Part shown: positions 1-9,356 of the stretch, in pieces
How positions within the stretch are numbered: the stretch's first letter is position 1
Layout of the letters: every line of letters starts with the position of its first letter
From: Turritopsis dohrnii
Lineage: Eukaryota > Cnidaria > Hydrozoa > Anthoathecata > Oceaniidae
Direction of reading: 5' to 3'
Length of the DNA stretch: 64,000 nt
Assembly: GCA_027922465.2 (NCBI GenBank)
Contig: BQMF02000036.1
Coordinates: 1,426,001 to 1,490,000 of the forward strand
Translations under genes and position numbers: made by a program
The notes under the pieces: generated by a model
Told to the model about the DNA's origin: nothing
What the model saw: only the letters and a program-made list of their open reading frames with translations
Databases searched by the model: none

Positions 1-40
1 TAACATAATAAATAATAAATTATCCTCTAAATAAATAAAA

Positions 41-1330
41 ATGGCAGACATTGACATTGACCCCTTTGGAGAACATGAGATGACGACAGATGAGACAACC
101 GATGAGACGTTTCCTCTCATACCAACTGGAGACCGTACGGGTGCACAGATACATACATCAGGTGAACGAGAAACATCATTTGGAGGTCACAGTCTGAATA
201 CTAGAGTTTTGAAAGAACTAGTTGAAGGGTTGTATGATAGATTATCTGAAAAATACCGGTCAAAACCTGAGGTGTTATATACCGATCTGGTTGAAATTAG
301 AGATGGTGAATTATACTACAAAGACAGTAGCAAACCATTGACAAACAATGGAAGACTAAGGGCTACTGGTACTATAGCTGAAATATTGGGTAAGAACAGG
401 TTACGTAGTTTAGGGTATGATATACCTAAGAGCAAATTTTCAGCCAGACAGGCAGCTGTACTAAACAAAATAGCAGAAGAGCTTCCCTCTACATCTAAAA
501 TCACAACAGCAACCGATGTAGAGTTGGAAGATATGTCCGGTGATGTGGTGAACAGTACGGAAGATTTAATTTCAACGCTTAGACACCAATCGATCGATCA
601 TGAAACAACTCAGACCGGTGATCTATTTGAATATCCTGTGCGTGAGCTGTTAGGATTGGATAAAGCGCTGAGAAACATACGAGGAGGTCTTCAGGAAGAG
701 GTTGCGAAAAAGGTTCGAATAGAACAGCATATCGATAAGGAGAAAAACAAGTTGGAAGAAATGGAAAATGATGCAACATACACAGATGAACAACGAAAAG
801 AGGTTGAAGAGAGAATGGAGGGATTACATGAAGAGTTGAAAGCTAGGAAAGAGAACATTAATATTCTCAAAGGCAAACTAAACAGTCAAGTTACGAGCAT
901 CAAAGAAACCATTGCTAAAGTCCTCGACAAAGATACCACATTAGGTGAAAGGATACGAACACTATTCCGTGAACAAGGTATAACAATCGTTAGCATTCTG
1001 ACAGCGTTTGGTATGGCTATCGGTGTTCTTGTGGAAGCTTTGCTACCTGGAGGATCAGCAGCTGGAAGCTCTTCACAAAATCCTGACAAAGGTGGTGATA
1101 AAAAGGACGATGCAAAGGAATGGATAAAAAATAAACTAAAAGCGTTAGCATCACTTCTAGGTAGATTGGCATCTAAAGCGGCAGAGGCTTTACCTGGAAT
1201 AATTGGATCTATCGTATCATGGATATTGAACAGAGCAAAAGAAGTTGTAGGTTGGTTAAGTCAAAATTTATGGGCTCTGATTGTAGGGGTTGGGGGGTTG
1301 ATCTATACGTACCTTGTCACTAGACGGTAA
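41..1330 (+). CDS. Polinton-associated coiled-coil membrane protein
   Basis: A 429-aa protein of unknown biochemical role that I recognise as a recurrent companion gene of cnidarian and other invertebrate Polinton-type elements. The N-terminal 200 residues are polar and acidic. Residues about 215-300 are Lys/Glu-rich heptad-like sequence, probably coiled coil. Two hydrophobic segments follow: about 315-340 (FGMAIGVLVEALLPGG) and 375-426, which ends with a transmembrane helix and a short basic tail (TRR). The start at base 41 follows an AT-rich leader with stops upstream. It is transcribed away from the minus-strand cluster, with its 3' end meeting that of the 1388-1810 gene. A structural or membrane-associated virion role is inferred from context only. 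Confidence 0.75.
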   Translation: MADIDIDPFGEHEMTTDETTDETFPLIPTGDRTGAQIHTSGERETSFGGHSLNTRVLKELVEGLYDRLSEKYRSKPEVLYTDLVEIRDGELYYKDSSKPLTNNGRLRATGTIAEILGKNRLRSLGYDIPKSKFSARQAAVLNKIAEELPSTSKITTATDVELEDMSGDVVNSTEDLISTLRHQSIDHETTQTGDLFEYPVRELLGLDKALRNIRGGLQEEVAKKVRIEQHIDKEKNKLEEMENDATYTDEQRKEVEERMEGLHEELKARKENINILKGKLNSQVTSIKETIAKVLDKDTTLGERIRTLFREQGITIVSILTAFGMAIGVLVEALLPGGSAAGSSSQNPDKGGDKKDDAKEWIKNKLKALASLLGRLASKAAEALPGIIGSIVSWILNRAKEVVGWLSQNLWALIVGVGGLIYTYLVTRR

Positions 1331-1387
1331 CCATCTGAAAGTGTATATGTTACATGTATCGTGTAACATAATTTTTGTTGATGGTCT

Positions 1388-1810
1388 TCATCTTTCAAAA
1401 TACCACACAATTCCACCAATACCGAGCATACTCAGAGCTATAAAAGCCAATTCTCTTTCATGTTGATCATGACTCGGTGTATAAAAGTCGCTCAATACAG
1501 GCTGCCGTGGTAGCGGTTCAAGATGATTACTAAACACCCTATTGTACTCTCTCATTGCATCGTTTAGCTCTACGAATTTAGTCTCAGCCTTCTTTTCGAG
1601 CGCTAGCTGTTTATTGATGAAATCGATCCTTTCCTGTCGTTTTTGCTGCCATTCTATTTGTGCTTTTTGTAATTTTTCTATGGCCAGATCATGACGTTTT
1701 CTTTCCCTATCGATTCTGTCTTTGGATAAACTTGAAAACAGATAGCTTGATCCTGTGAAAGCCAAAGCGTTAGCTAAAGCTCCACCTAACATCATTGCGA
1801 TAGAAGCCAT
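1388..1810 (-). CDS. Small Polinton protein with two hydrophobic ends and a coiled coil
   Basis: A 140-aa protein. Residues 1-25 are hydrophobic (MASIAMMLGGALANALAF). Residues about 28-90 are charged, Lys/Arg/Glu/Gln-rich and predicted helical. A second transmembrane-like segment at about 122-137 ends in WYFER. It lies 2 bases from the next gene (1813-2040) on the same strand, consistent with a packed viral-type cluster. No enzymatic motif is visible. A membrane or internal virion component is possible, but function is unknown. Confidence 0.65.
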   Translation of the reverse strand: MASIAMMLGGALANALAFTGSSYLFSSLSKDRIDRERKRHDLAIEKLQKAQIEWQQKRQERIDFINKQLALEKKAETKFVELNDAMREYNRVFSNHLEPLPRQPVLSDFYTPSHDQHERELAFIALSMLGIGGIVWYFER

Positions 1811-1812
1811 AT

Positions 1813-2040
1813 TTAGATATTGATATTTTCAGGTAAAATCTTTTGTTTGATTAAGTATTCTCGTGTCACTTCACTAGCGGCGATAATGGCAACTAGTTTT
1901 CCCGTATCTTCCAAGTCGAACTTTTGAAATGAAGGAGGTGTCATTTTTAACACCTTTTTTACAAGCATAGAGTAGCCGATAGCGAGTGCTGATATGACTG
2001 ATGCGTGATATAAATCATTGACGATATTTTTCTTGTCCAT
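1813..2040 (-). CDS. Small Polinton ORF, unknown function
   Basis: A 75-aa ORF between two other minus-strand genes of the element, 2 bases from the downstream gene and 26 bases after the upstream one. A hydrophobic stretch spans residues about 12-28 (HASVISALAIGYSMLVKK) and a second weak one about 47-58. No conserved motif was recognised. It is supported by tight packing and an uninterrupted frame in a region where every neighbour is coding; a chance ORF of this length is still possible. Confidence 0.5.
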   Translation of the reverse strand: MDKKNIVNDLYHASVISALAIGYSMLVKKVLKMTPPSFQKFDLEDTGKLVAIIAASEVTREYLIKQKILPENINI

Positions 2041-2066
2041 GTTATTATATATTTATGAGATTGTTT

Positions 2067-2402
2067 TTATTCCGTTTCATGTTTATTGATTTTCACCGGT
2101 ATTTTAGATTTTTGTGGAAGGGGGGTGGGTGGTGACCCACGGGGTAATATTTGCTCTTTCTTTTTATACACAAAATAAGCAAATCCACCAACTAAACTGA
2201 GACCGACCATCCCTCCAATAACATAGTTATCCATAGATGACTGTTTAGTCGGTGTTGACTCATCTCTATTCGATTTTGGTGTTACAGAAGCATTTTTCAA
2301 TTCTTCTCGTTTTTTACGGTTGTATTCCACCAACCTCTTACCCGCTTCAACCTTTTTAGGGTTCTTCGTTGTCACTTGAATGGGAGTCTGTTCTTCTGAC
2401 AT
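2067..2402 (-). CDS. Small single-pass membrane protein of the Polinton
   Basis: A 111-aa protein with a basic, polar N-terminal half (many Lys, Arg, Ser, Thr). One clear transmembrane helix lies at residues about 61-80 (YVIGGMVGLSLVGGFAYFVY), followed by a Lys/Pro-rich tail. Its start overlaps the 3' end of the 2356-2892 gene by 47 bases in another frame, typical of compact viral coding. No known family is recognised; a minor membrane or virion protein is inferred. Confidence 0.55.
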   Translation of the reverse strand: MSEEQTPIQVTTKNPKKVEAGKRLVEYNRKKREELKNASVTPKSNRDESTPTKQSSMDNYVIGGMVGLSLVGGFAYFVYKKKEQILPRGSPPTPLPQKSKIPVKINKHETE

Positions 2403-2892
2403 TTTTATTATCTGCTGTATTTATATTATCATCGGATTTATTTAAATTTCTTTCATTGATATAATGCCTTCCGGTAATAAGTCCACCACTGAGTGGTGAT
2501 AATAATGAGCCAAATCTATAATATAGGTCACATGTTAATCTTTGAAGGGCAGAATTTAAGAAAGGGTCATTTTCCAGGTCATTGCTCAGCGCTTCTTGAT
2601 TGTTTATTCCTAGCATTGCACAAGCCGCCATAGAATACATGTGAATGAGGCTCTTTCCTAAGGATTTTACCATTTGACCTGATAGTTTAGCTTTGTAGAT
2701 ACTAAAAAGTTTTTCTACATCTTCATCTTTGAGTTTGTTAATCCGCTCTTCCGTGTACATTTTCCCTAAGTATAGCTTGCTATTACCGGTTAAGACACAC
2801 TCGAGCAATTTTTGTCTTTTACCATCTGAAGGTGGTGGGAATTCACCCGGAATATCATAGCTGATTAAATTATCGATCGCTGTTTCCGCCAT
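2356..2892 (-). CDS. Polinton-associated protein of unknown function
   Basis: The frame is open from 2988, but I place the start at 2892 (MAETAID), because the 32 residues before it are a hydrophobic AT-rich extension. This gives 178 aa. Residues about 60-120 look alpha-helical, with a hydrophobic patch containing HMYSMAACAMLG. The C-terminal 40 residues are Asn/Asp/Ser-rich and probably disordered. It lies upstream of the small membrane protein gene, with overlap. No catalytic motif is seen. If the upstream ATG is used, the protein would gain an N-terminal transmembrane segment. Confidence 0.6.
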   Translation of the reverse strand: MAETAIDNLISYDIPGEFPPPSDGKRQKLLECVLTGNSKLYLGKMYTEERINKLKDEDVEKLFSIYKAKLSGQMVKSLGKSLIHMYSMAACAMLGINNQEALSNDLENDPFLNSALQRLTCDLYYRFGSLLSPLSGGLITGRHYINERNLNKSDDNINTADNKNVRRTDSHSSDNEEP

Positions 2893-3020
2893 TTTTATTA
2901 GGAGGAGGTATTTTTTTAATACAGAATAAAAGTAAAATGGCAGAAACAGCAGTATGATTAATAACACGAAGTTGACATATTCTATCATTTTGTTGTGTTT
3001 GTTATAATTTTCTTATATTC

Positions 3021-3195
3021 TCTTATAATTTTGCTGTAATTTGCTGTATAAGAGTTTGCTATCTTCTTATAATTTTGCTGTAATTTGCTGTATAAGAGTT
3101 TACTATCTTCTTATAACTTTGTTGGAATTTGCTGTATAAGAGTTTGCTGTCTTCTTATAACTTTGTTGAAATTTGCTGTATAGCACTGCTATAGC
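3021..3195. repeat. AT-rich tandem repeat, ~44-bp unit, ~3.5 copies
   Basis: Successive units carry TTGCTGTATAAGAG followed by TCTTCTTATAA, spaced about 44 bases, with small differences between copies. The array lies in the only large gap of the element (2893-3265), between two minus-strand genes. Confidence 0.8.
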
Positions 3196-3265
3196 ACTCT
3201 TATAACAGTCTTGCAAGTCTTATACTTTTGTTACAAGAGTCATGTAACAAATAACGTCAACCTGT

Positions 3266-3871
3266 TCAGCAAATCGCATACGTTCTTGGATGTTCCATTC
3301 TCATGACTAGGCACGCGTGTTTCCCTCCTTTCAGTTTTTCCTTGACATCTTTCAATTCTTCTTGCGAATCAATGACATCGTTCTCTTCATGTATAGTGGC
3401 TAGATCGTTTCTATCTTTTGGATACCACACATATAACATTTTAGCTTGCCGTCGTAAATTTTTAGGTATAGCTGTGTATGATTGTGTAAGTAACCATAGC
3501 GAATGATTTCGATGGCGACCACTAATTGCCAACTCGAGCAAAGGCTGTCTCTTTTTGTCCAATTTTTCATCAGCGATGATGTCGTCAATCAGAAATTAGG
3601 TTTTGTATCCAGCACAGAAAAGGTCCATTTTCTTAATCCATTCATACAAGCGACCTTCCGGTTCAATTAAAATCACATAGCTGTCATTCCAGAACCACTC
3701 CCGATCTCTGTAAGTCTGATTCCACCTCAAGGTGGGACATATAATCACGATGAAATCAAAGTGATCATAGTAATAGTTTTCTAATAATTTTACAACATGA
3801 GCAGTTTTACCGCACGATGTTGGTCCAACGAATAATGCTGTGTGAGGCTCTTTCATGTAAAGTGTGTCCAT
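3266..3871 (-). pseudogene. A32-type genome-packaging ATPase, interrupted by one in-frame stop
   Basis: An FtsK/HerA-superfamily packaging ATPase, which in Polintons and related viruses is thought to drive DNA into the capsid. The N-terminal part (start at 3871) carries the Walker A motif GPTSCGKT near residue 15-22. The second part has a Walker B-like hydrophobic-Asp-Asp stretch (FLIDD) and a conserved later motif (LWLLTQSY). Both parts lie in the same frame, separated only by a TAA at 3596-3598 between Walker A and Walker B, so one substitution explains the break. As read, the product would lack Walker B and be inactive. It starts 1 base after the capsid gene stop. An assembly error is possible because the rest is well preserved. 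Confidence 0.85.
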
Positions 3872-3872
3872 T

Positions 3873-5196
3873 TTAATATAACGCAGACATAAATTGACCG
3901 TTTTTTATGTTTAATTGAGCGTCCATTATTAGATATATATATGCGTTTAAGTTTCCTGCAGTTTCAGCGGTCTTTTCAATCTGTAAGGTGATGCCTTCAC
4001 TCGCATTTTCAATCTTTCGACCGGTCCCATGCAAGACATTCTCATCAATTGTTCTGAAATCTAACCATAGAGCATACTTGTTTGTCAAGTAATCAGAGAC
4101 TTTTACATCATGTAATCCCAAGCGCTTTCGGTTTTCGCCGGCGCTATTATCTTTTGGTTTTCCTTCAGCAAAATACTTGCAAATCTCATTGTATTGTTCA
4201 AACGGCTGCATCCCTTGAGCAAAAAGTTGGTTAGGCTTGCCCTCAACGATGACAGATACCTTTTCAATCTTTGGATTGTAGAATTTACCGGTTTCTCGTT
4301 TGTAGGAATTTTTCTTCTTCAAATAGAACTAAAATACCCTTCAAAGATTTGGCAGGTGTGTTGAATGACCAATTCCACGTTGTGTCTGACTTGTTTACTC
4401 TAATTTGTCTGTGCCGCAAAATCCTATCATAGAGCAAAGCCATGTTTTGATATTCAGAAGCGATTTGTCTAGCCAACGTGGGTTGTGTCACAAGCTCATA
4501 TTCAAGTGAGATGTTGGATATTTTGTATTTACCGTCTGGGGTTTTTCTTTGACCTGCGGCAGAAGTTGGGGGGTCAGAATAGATAACTCGGTTATAGTCG
4601 TTAAATGTGATCTCGTAGCAAAGCCTATTCCCTAAACCCGCTTGATAATATGGAATAGTACTATCTAGCATCTCAAAGTCGAGTGGAATGACAAACTTGT
4701 TTTTATAGGTGTTAGCAATGGCTTTGGCTTTGTCTTCTGCATCAGTGGTGTCTTTATCAGAAGCATCAATCCTCAATTTCATACAATTTTCTGTACACCC
4801 ATTATCATCGATGATACCCTGTCTTATCGCGTTTCTCTTTTCAAACTTGGTTAACCATAAATCTCTGTAACACCCAAAAAGATCAAAGTCATCGATACTC
4901 AATATCTCGTTACCTTCGAACTTGACAGCCAACTTTTTAACGATAGCTCTCCCAATGTTACTGACCAATGTTCTTTTCGAGTCAGCTTTCGACTCGAGTT
5001 CAATATCAAAACTTAGATTAGTTGTTCCTGGAATAATAACATCATCGCTTCCTAAATTTGGAAACCTAACCAACAATAGCTGATTTTGATCAATCTCACT
5101 TGGATTGTGTGTGACAATTACTTTTTGACGAGAGCCTTTTACACCGCGGGCAGTTCTAAGTGAACGTTCTGGATTTAACCTCTTTCCATACTCCAT
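3873..5196 (-). pseudogene. Double jelly-roll major capsid protein (F54H12.2-like), single frameshift
   Basis: A major capsid protein of the Polinton/Maverick type, often annotated as uncharacterized protein F54H12.2-like. The first 303 aa (5196 to 4285) hold the N-terminal jelly roll and linker, with family signatures such as SIDDFDLFGCYRDLW and PLDFEMLD. The C-terminal part continues in another frame from about 4320 to 3873, with signatures NQLFAQGMQPF and KYALWLDFRT. The two frames meet at a run of five A (minus strand) near 4309-4313, where one base is missing relative to continuous coding. Without it the protein would have about the family's usual length. The next gene begins 1 base downstream. 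A real lesion, an assembly error in the homopolymer, or less likely a programmed frameshift could explain it. Confidence 0.88.
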
Positions 5197-5239
5197 TATT
5201 AATTATGATATATAATTAATTATTACTTTTTATCTCGGT

Positions 5240-5788
5240 TTAGCGGATGTGCAAAACAACGGTTCTTCCTAGGTCTTCTTTTAGCATATTGCCATGCTGA
5301 TCTGTGAGTTTCAACGTTAGAGACTGAAATACACCATTTTTTAATTTTTTGTACTGAGAATTTTTAGGCTCAACATGTGTGAAGTCACTATATTTAGCCA
5401 TGTGATAGGTTAGTAAAATATCACTTAGCTGTCCATCCTCAAGATTTTGAGTGTTGTCGAGTTCAGAGAGATGCAAATTAATTTTGGTTATTTTAGCGAG
5501 CTTATTTGTTTTGATTATTCGAGGGTTTTTGTCTAATGAGGTAAGTTCTACATTACCTGATAAAAAGGCGTTCAATTCTCTGCTAGTGTATTTTCCTTGA
5601 GGTAGCAACTCTTCAGCTTTTCCCTCTCCAACAGACAGAGTTAGTTTCAACTCTTTGGTTATTTCATACGTAACATTGTCTGCAAACATATCAACCAATG
5701 CAATTTCTTTTGAGCCATCCAAGTTTTGTATGGGGTAAGAAAAATAGATTGTCTTTTCTCCTTTTACAACATTTACTGTGATATACAT
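5240..5788 (-). CDS. Putative penton / minor capsid protein
   Basis: A 182-aa protein directly upstream of the capsid gene (43-base gap, same strand). Its predicted structure is mostly beta. The C-terminus combines a beta strand, TDQHGN and a VVLHIR-like terminal strand, the ending typical of the small penton-like proteins of cnidarian Polinton-type elements. The position beside the major capsid gene supports a single jelly-roll vertex protein. The frame is intact. The start at 5788 is the first ATG and lies 38 bases from the divergent gene at 5827, so the promoters must be shared or overlapping. The penton role is inferred from family and position. Confidence 0.65.
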   Translation of the reverse strand: MYITVNVVKGEKTIYFSYPIQNLDGSKEIALVDMFADNVTYEITKELKLTLSVGEGKAEELLPQGKYTSRELNAFLSGNVELTSLDKNPRIIKTNKLAKITKINLHLSELDNTQNLEDGQLSDILLTYHMAKYSDFTHVEPKNSQYKKLKNGVFQSLTLKLTDQHGNMLKEDLGRTVVLHIR

Positions 5789-5826
5789 TTCTTGTATTAG
5801 AGAATAGAGGATTATATTTTTAAATA
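5789..5826. promoter_or_regulatory. Compact divergent intergenic region (putative bidirectional promoter)
   Basis: Only 38 AT-rich bases separate the divergently oriented start codons of the penton-like gene and the 386-aa gene. Any promoter elements for both must lie here or within the coding regions. No specific factor site is recognised. Confidence 0.4.
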
Positions 5827-6987
5827 ATGGAGAACATTTTTAAATATGCTCCCAATGCGCTTTATAAACCAAATGGAGGACAATACCTTCAGATATTGAA
5901 TTCTAAAGATTTATACAAACAAACAATTATTGTCTCTGAAAATGGTTCTTTTTCTGCGAGCTTTCCCAATATTTTTACTAATTACGAAATGGATGAAAAT
6001 GAACAACGCATGAAAATTTGGCAGGAACAACCATTTAAATTATGGCAAACCCAACTCAATTTTGTCACTTGGTGTGCTTCAAGTGCTTGTGGGGTCAGTT
6101 CTGAACACCTGAAAGAAGGTCGCTCTACTCCTATGATTAGATCAGTATATCTTTTTCACGTTTATTATCACATTAGACGAATCATTAAGCGCTTGCAGAC
6201 ACCTCTACCTTTTGAAGATAGTTTCAACCAATATGATAATCCTTATAACAAAGAAGAGTTTTTAAAAATCTGTAGTGAATATGGTGTCGATTCTGATCCT
6301 AAAAAATACAAAGGGCAATATTTTTACAGCTCGTATCAAAAAAGACGTAGAAACTATCCAACGCCAGGTCTGAGTTATTTCACAGACGACTCCATGACAC
6401 GATGGATTATAGAAAACTCTAAAGGCTTTACAAAAACAGGTCTTGTAAAAATTTCAGAAAGTGTTAGAGCATATGCTTATCTTGTTCTTAGTTCGCAAGC
6501 CTCAGCTCGTTCTTCTATCTTAGGTAATAATTCAAGCTCTTTCACAGCTCAAAGAGTTTTTATGAACAACTTTGAAGACATTGTTAACCGCAGAGTTGAT
6601 ATTCAAGATGACCTTAAACGTTATCAGGATACTTTAAATTACGCTTCAAGCAAAGTTGATTATTCAGTTGGACAAGGTATTTACATGTTACCTAGTGACA
6701 TAAATCTAAACATCAAGTCGGGAGTGTCTGGTTACAATAACAAAATTCTCATATCTAATGACAACTTGATCCTCGGAAGAAATGAAATGATTAATGTTAT
6801 GCAAGAGCATCATATTTCAAACAAGGTGACTAGCTCTCCAACACAAACAAAAAATAAAAGTTCACAAAAGGAAGTTCACAAAAGAGTAGTGAGTCAAACA
6901 GATTCACTCCCATCTCATGAAGAAAAGAAAATTGCTTTGATTTTAGCGATAACCACGGTGTTTAGCATATGGTATATATTTCGCTGA
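5827..6987 (+). CDS. Conserved Polinton structural-module protein, unknown function
   Basis: A 386-aa intact protein that I recognise as a recurrent gene of animal Polinton-type elements, without an agreed function. Conserved-looking blocks include a Trp/Cys-rich segment near residue 75-95 (LWQTQLNFVTWCASSACGVS), a HVYYHIRRI helix, and a Ser/Arg/Tyr-rich central block (SESVRAYAYLVLSSQ). A later block contains SKVDYSVGQGIYMLPSD. The last 20 residues form a transmembrane helix (IALILAITTVFSIWYIF), so the protein is probably tail-anchored. It is the outermost gene of the module and the only plus-strand gene on this side. A virion or assembly role is inference. Confidence 0.75.
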   Translation: MENIFKYAPNALYKPNGGQYLQILNSKDLYKQTIIVSENGSFSASFPNIFTNYEMDENEQRMKIWQEQPFKLWQTQLNFVTWCASSACGVSSEHLKEGRSTPMIRSVYLFHVYYHIRRIIKRLQTPLPFEDSFNQYDNPYNKEEFLKICSEYGVDSDPKKYKGQYFYSSYQKRRRNYPTPGLSYFTDDSMTRWIIENSKGFTKTGLVKISESVRAYAYLVLSSQASARSSILGNNSSSFTAQRVFMNNFEDIVNRRVDIQDDLKRYQDTLNYASSKVDYSVGQGIYMLPSDINLNIKSGVSGYNNKILISNDNLILGRNEMINVMQEHHISNKVTSSPTQTKNKSSQKEVHKRVVSQTDSLPSHEEKKIALILAITTVFSIWYIFR

Positions 6988-7059
6988 TCAGCGCATGTAG
7001 TTTGCAATTATAGCCGGCATTGTGGATACATGCTGACACTTCTAAGCCCTGGCGTTTGT

Positions 7060-7312
7060 TGAATTTCGATCGAAATGACGGTAACCTGAATGTCTCTATG
7101 GACCAGACACAATGCTAACCATTCCGCGATATATTCAACACAAACTGCGGGGAAGTGCGCACTCATGCAAGTTTTACAACCAGAACATGAGAGATCTACA
7201 ACCGCCGAAGTATATATATACTTCCTCTCAGACGAACTGCGTGGGGTTCGAACACACGACCTTGCGATTGCAAGTTAGCGTTCTTATCCACTAGACTACG
7301 CTGATCTGTGTG
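7060..7312 (-). repeat. tRNA-like SINE fragment
   Basis: Read on the minus strand from about 7308, the sequence has an A-box-like TAGTCTAGTGGATA, an anticodon-arm-like segment and a B-box GTGTTCGAACCCCA (about 7242-7255), then a non-tRNA tail with an AT repeat. The acceptor stem does not pair, so it is more likely a tRNA-derived SINE than a working tRNA gene. Confidence 0.5.
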
Positions 7313-8010
7313 TTATGAGTATTGTTAGCTCATTTATGTTATAAAGTTTAAACTGCTACAAACTGCTTTTTACTACAATTGGGAATTTCCCCATGGACAT
7401 TTTTTTATGAGATATTTAATTGTTTACATTTCTGAGTAGTTTGTGGGAAACCCCTAATATTTATTGATTAAACTTTATGTAGGGAAATACCCGAAATCAT
7501 ATGATTTCCCATGTTATGTTTATGAGAGAATAATTGACAGGGATTCTCGCTTATGATTAGGAGGGATACAATTTTGCGCCAACATCGGCACTTTCCTATC
7601 TCTAAACTTTTGTTTTAATCCAATGATATTCGTTTATTTTTGCTGACATGTCAAAACAAGTTTGCTTCCGTAATCATAACAACATGGTTTCCGACGAGAG
7701 CACGCAGTATTTTGTTGCAAGAAACTCAACATAGGCGACACTACGTGCGACCGCAACAAAAAATATTTTGTTGCAATCGCATGAAAAATGTTGCCCGTGT
7801 CCCCGAAGCTTTAATGCTAACTATATTCTTATAAGAAATGATTTTCTAAACATATTTTATTTGTTACTTGTATATATCAATCGATTTTAAATGAAGAATA
7901 AATAAATAAAATTAAATAAATAAATAAGCCGCAATAGATAAATTGCTATTAAAATATTTCCTTTTTTGATTTTCTTGATTAAGAACTTGTTTCGAAACAT
8001 TTTCGTAGAC
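7313..8010. other. Non-coding stretch, no feature recognised
   Basis: AT-rich sequence with only short chance ORFs and an AATAAATA-rich patch near 7890-7925. No gene, splice-supported exon or named repeat is visible. Confidence 0.5.
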
Positions 8011-8122
8011 AAACCCTTAAAAAGTCACTGCGACGAAGAACATTTCCATTGAAATGTGTGTATATTACTGTAGAAATACACTTCCTCGCAAAGCTTTTTC
8101 AACAAATTTGCCTACTGGGTTT
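8010..8122. repeat. Short palindromic repeat of the CAGTGGGCAAA family (copy 1, diverged)
   Basis: Carries the family blocks AAGTCACTGCGA, a central TAGAAATACACTTCC and the end CAAATTTGCCTACTGGGT. It is more diverged than the copies at 40.98 and 63.24 kb. Confidence 0.6.
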
Positions 8123-8487
8123 CTACCAATATCTCCTAGTACCCTGGTTTTCTTTATGCTGAAAATAATTCATTATGTTTCCACTACAGAAGCTGCTCGA
8201 ATTGTAATAGCAAAACTTTTGGATGAGAGAAAAGACTCCAGAAAGTCAGTGCATTAGTAAGGCCTCTTTCAGACCAGATTCTTGTTTCATATACTAGAAC
8301 TAAAAAGCTGAAAGTGCTGACATGAAGTTTCTCGAATGAATTCTGCAGCATTTAACGACCTTAGGTTATATGGTTGAGATTGTAAGATGGAGAGATAGAA
8401 CCTGGTTTGACCATAGTCATGACCATGGTCACGACGAGTAATTGACCTGCATTATTTATAATTATTTATAATTATTCCTTTGTTTAA

Positions 8488-9352
8488 GGTTACTGTAAAG
8501 GAAAAATGCACACCTTTGGTTTTTACACAATAACTCCCAAGTTTTAAACAATTATTATATAAAAGTATATATTTCTGAAAAGCTCTGTTTTTCCTCTAAA
8601 AGATGGTCTAATTTGCAAAAAGGTAAATTAATCATTTTTTGGAAATTTGAGCTGAAAACAAAAAAGTTTGTAGTTGTGTTTGACAAGTTCCTGTGACACA
8701 GATTTTTGAAATTTCTTTCTAAAGATTATTGCATCATGTTCCCAAAAGATCGATCTCAAAAACCGTGTCAGCGTTTTTTAAATAATTAAGTCTTTCAAAA
8801 GTTATGATGAAAGAAGTTTTAAGTAACATAATTATGCTAACTCCAAAGCTAAAGCAACGATTTATTTTTGATTGGCATAATTATTTCAAAAACTGTGACA
8901 CGGTTTTGTTCTACAGTCTGTTGTGATCACGTGGGTATAATTATTTTAGCAATTCGATAAATATTCGTGTCACAGGAACTCCTTATTGGTAGAATTTTTA
9001 CATAAATTTAATTTTGAGAAAACGCGGTTTTAAAAAATTACTCAGCTGGAAACTTTCAGCATGATAAACAAACATGCGGAATGGTGCTCTGTTGTTATAA
9101 ATTTTCTTTCTCAACAATCTAATGGCAATGACTAATTAGATTAACTCAATGGAAAAGAAAAATGTTTACATGTTTTATTTAAAACCCTCCTGCAGAATTT
9201 TCTCTCAAAAACGGTTTTTCCTCGTATTTTGGGAAATAAAAACACTTTTGACAAAAAAGATTTATTGCATATGGAAAATTAAGCTCCGCTCTATAATAAT
9301 ATCAAAAAATCAGAAAATGTGATTTTTACCAATTTTTTCCTTTACAGTAACC
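8488..9352. mobile_element. Non-autonomous DNA transposon flanked by TTAA
   Basis: Terminal inverted repeats begin GGTTACTGTAAAGGAAAAA on the left, and the right end is its complement (TCCTTTACAGTAACC). TTAA flanks both sides (8484-8487 and 9353-9356), the piggyBac-type target. The 865-bp interior has no coding capacity. If TTAA is partly coincidental, another superfamily remains possible. Confidence 0.7.
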
Positions 9353-9356
9353 TTAA

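Larger units (their letters stand above)
1..6990. mobile_element. Polinton/Maverick-like integrated element, virion-module end (partial)
   Basis: Nine closely spaced genes, most on the minus strand, occupy this stretch with gaps of 1 to about 60 bases and no introns, unlike the rest of the window. The set includes a double jelly-roll major capsid protein of the F54H12.2-like type, a penton-like protein and an A32-type packaging ATPase, the structural module known from Polintons/Mavericks and adintovirus-like elements. Protein-primed polymerase, retroviral-type integrase and protease are absent and may lie left of base 1. The right boundary is placed after the last gene near 6990. No terminal inverted repeat can be tested because the left end is missing. 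Two genes are broken, so this is a degraded or imperfectly assembled copy. Family assignment is firm; exact lineage is not. Confidence 0.85.

Noticed and set aside
3021..3195. CRISPR-like array
   Set aside because: Unit and spacer are not distinguishable, repeats are AT-rich and diverged, and the context is a eukaryotic transposon.
4309..4325. Programmed ribosomal frameshift in the capsid gene
   Set aside because: No slippery heptamer plus structure is evident, and capsid genes of this family are continuous elsewhere. A one-base loss in an A run is simpler.
7233..7308. Functional tRNA gene on the minus strand
   Set aside because: B box is good but acceptor stem does not pair; better read as a tRNA-derived SINE.
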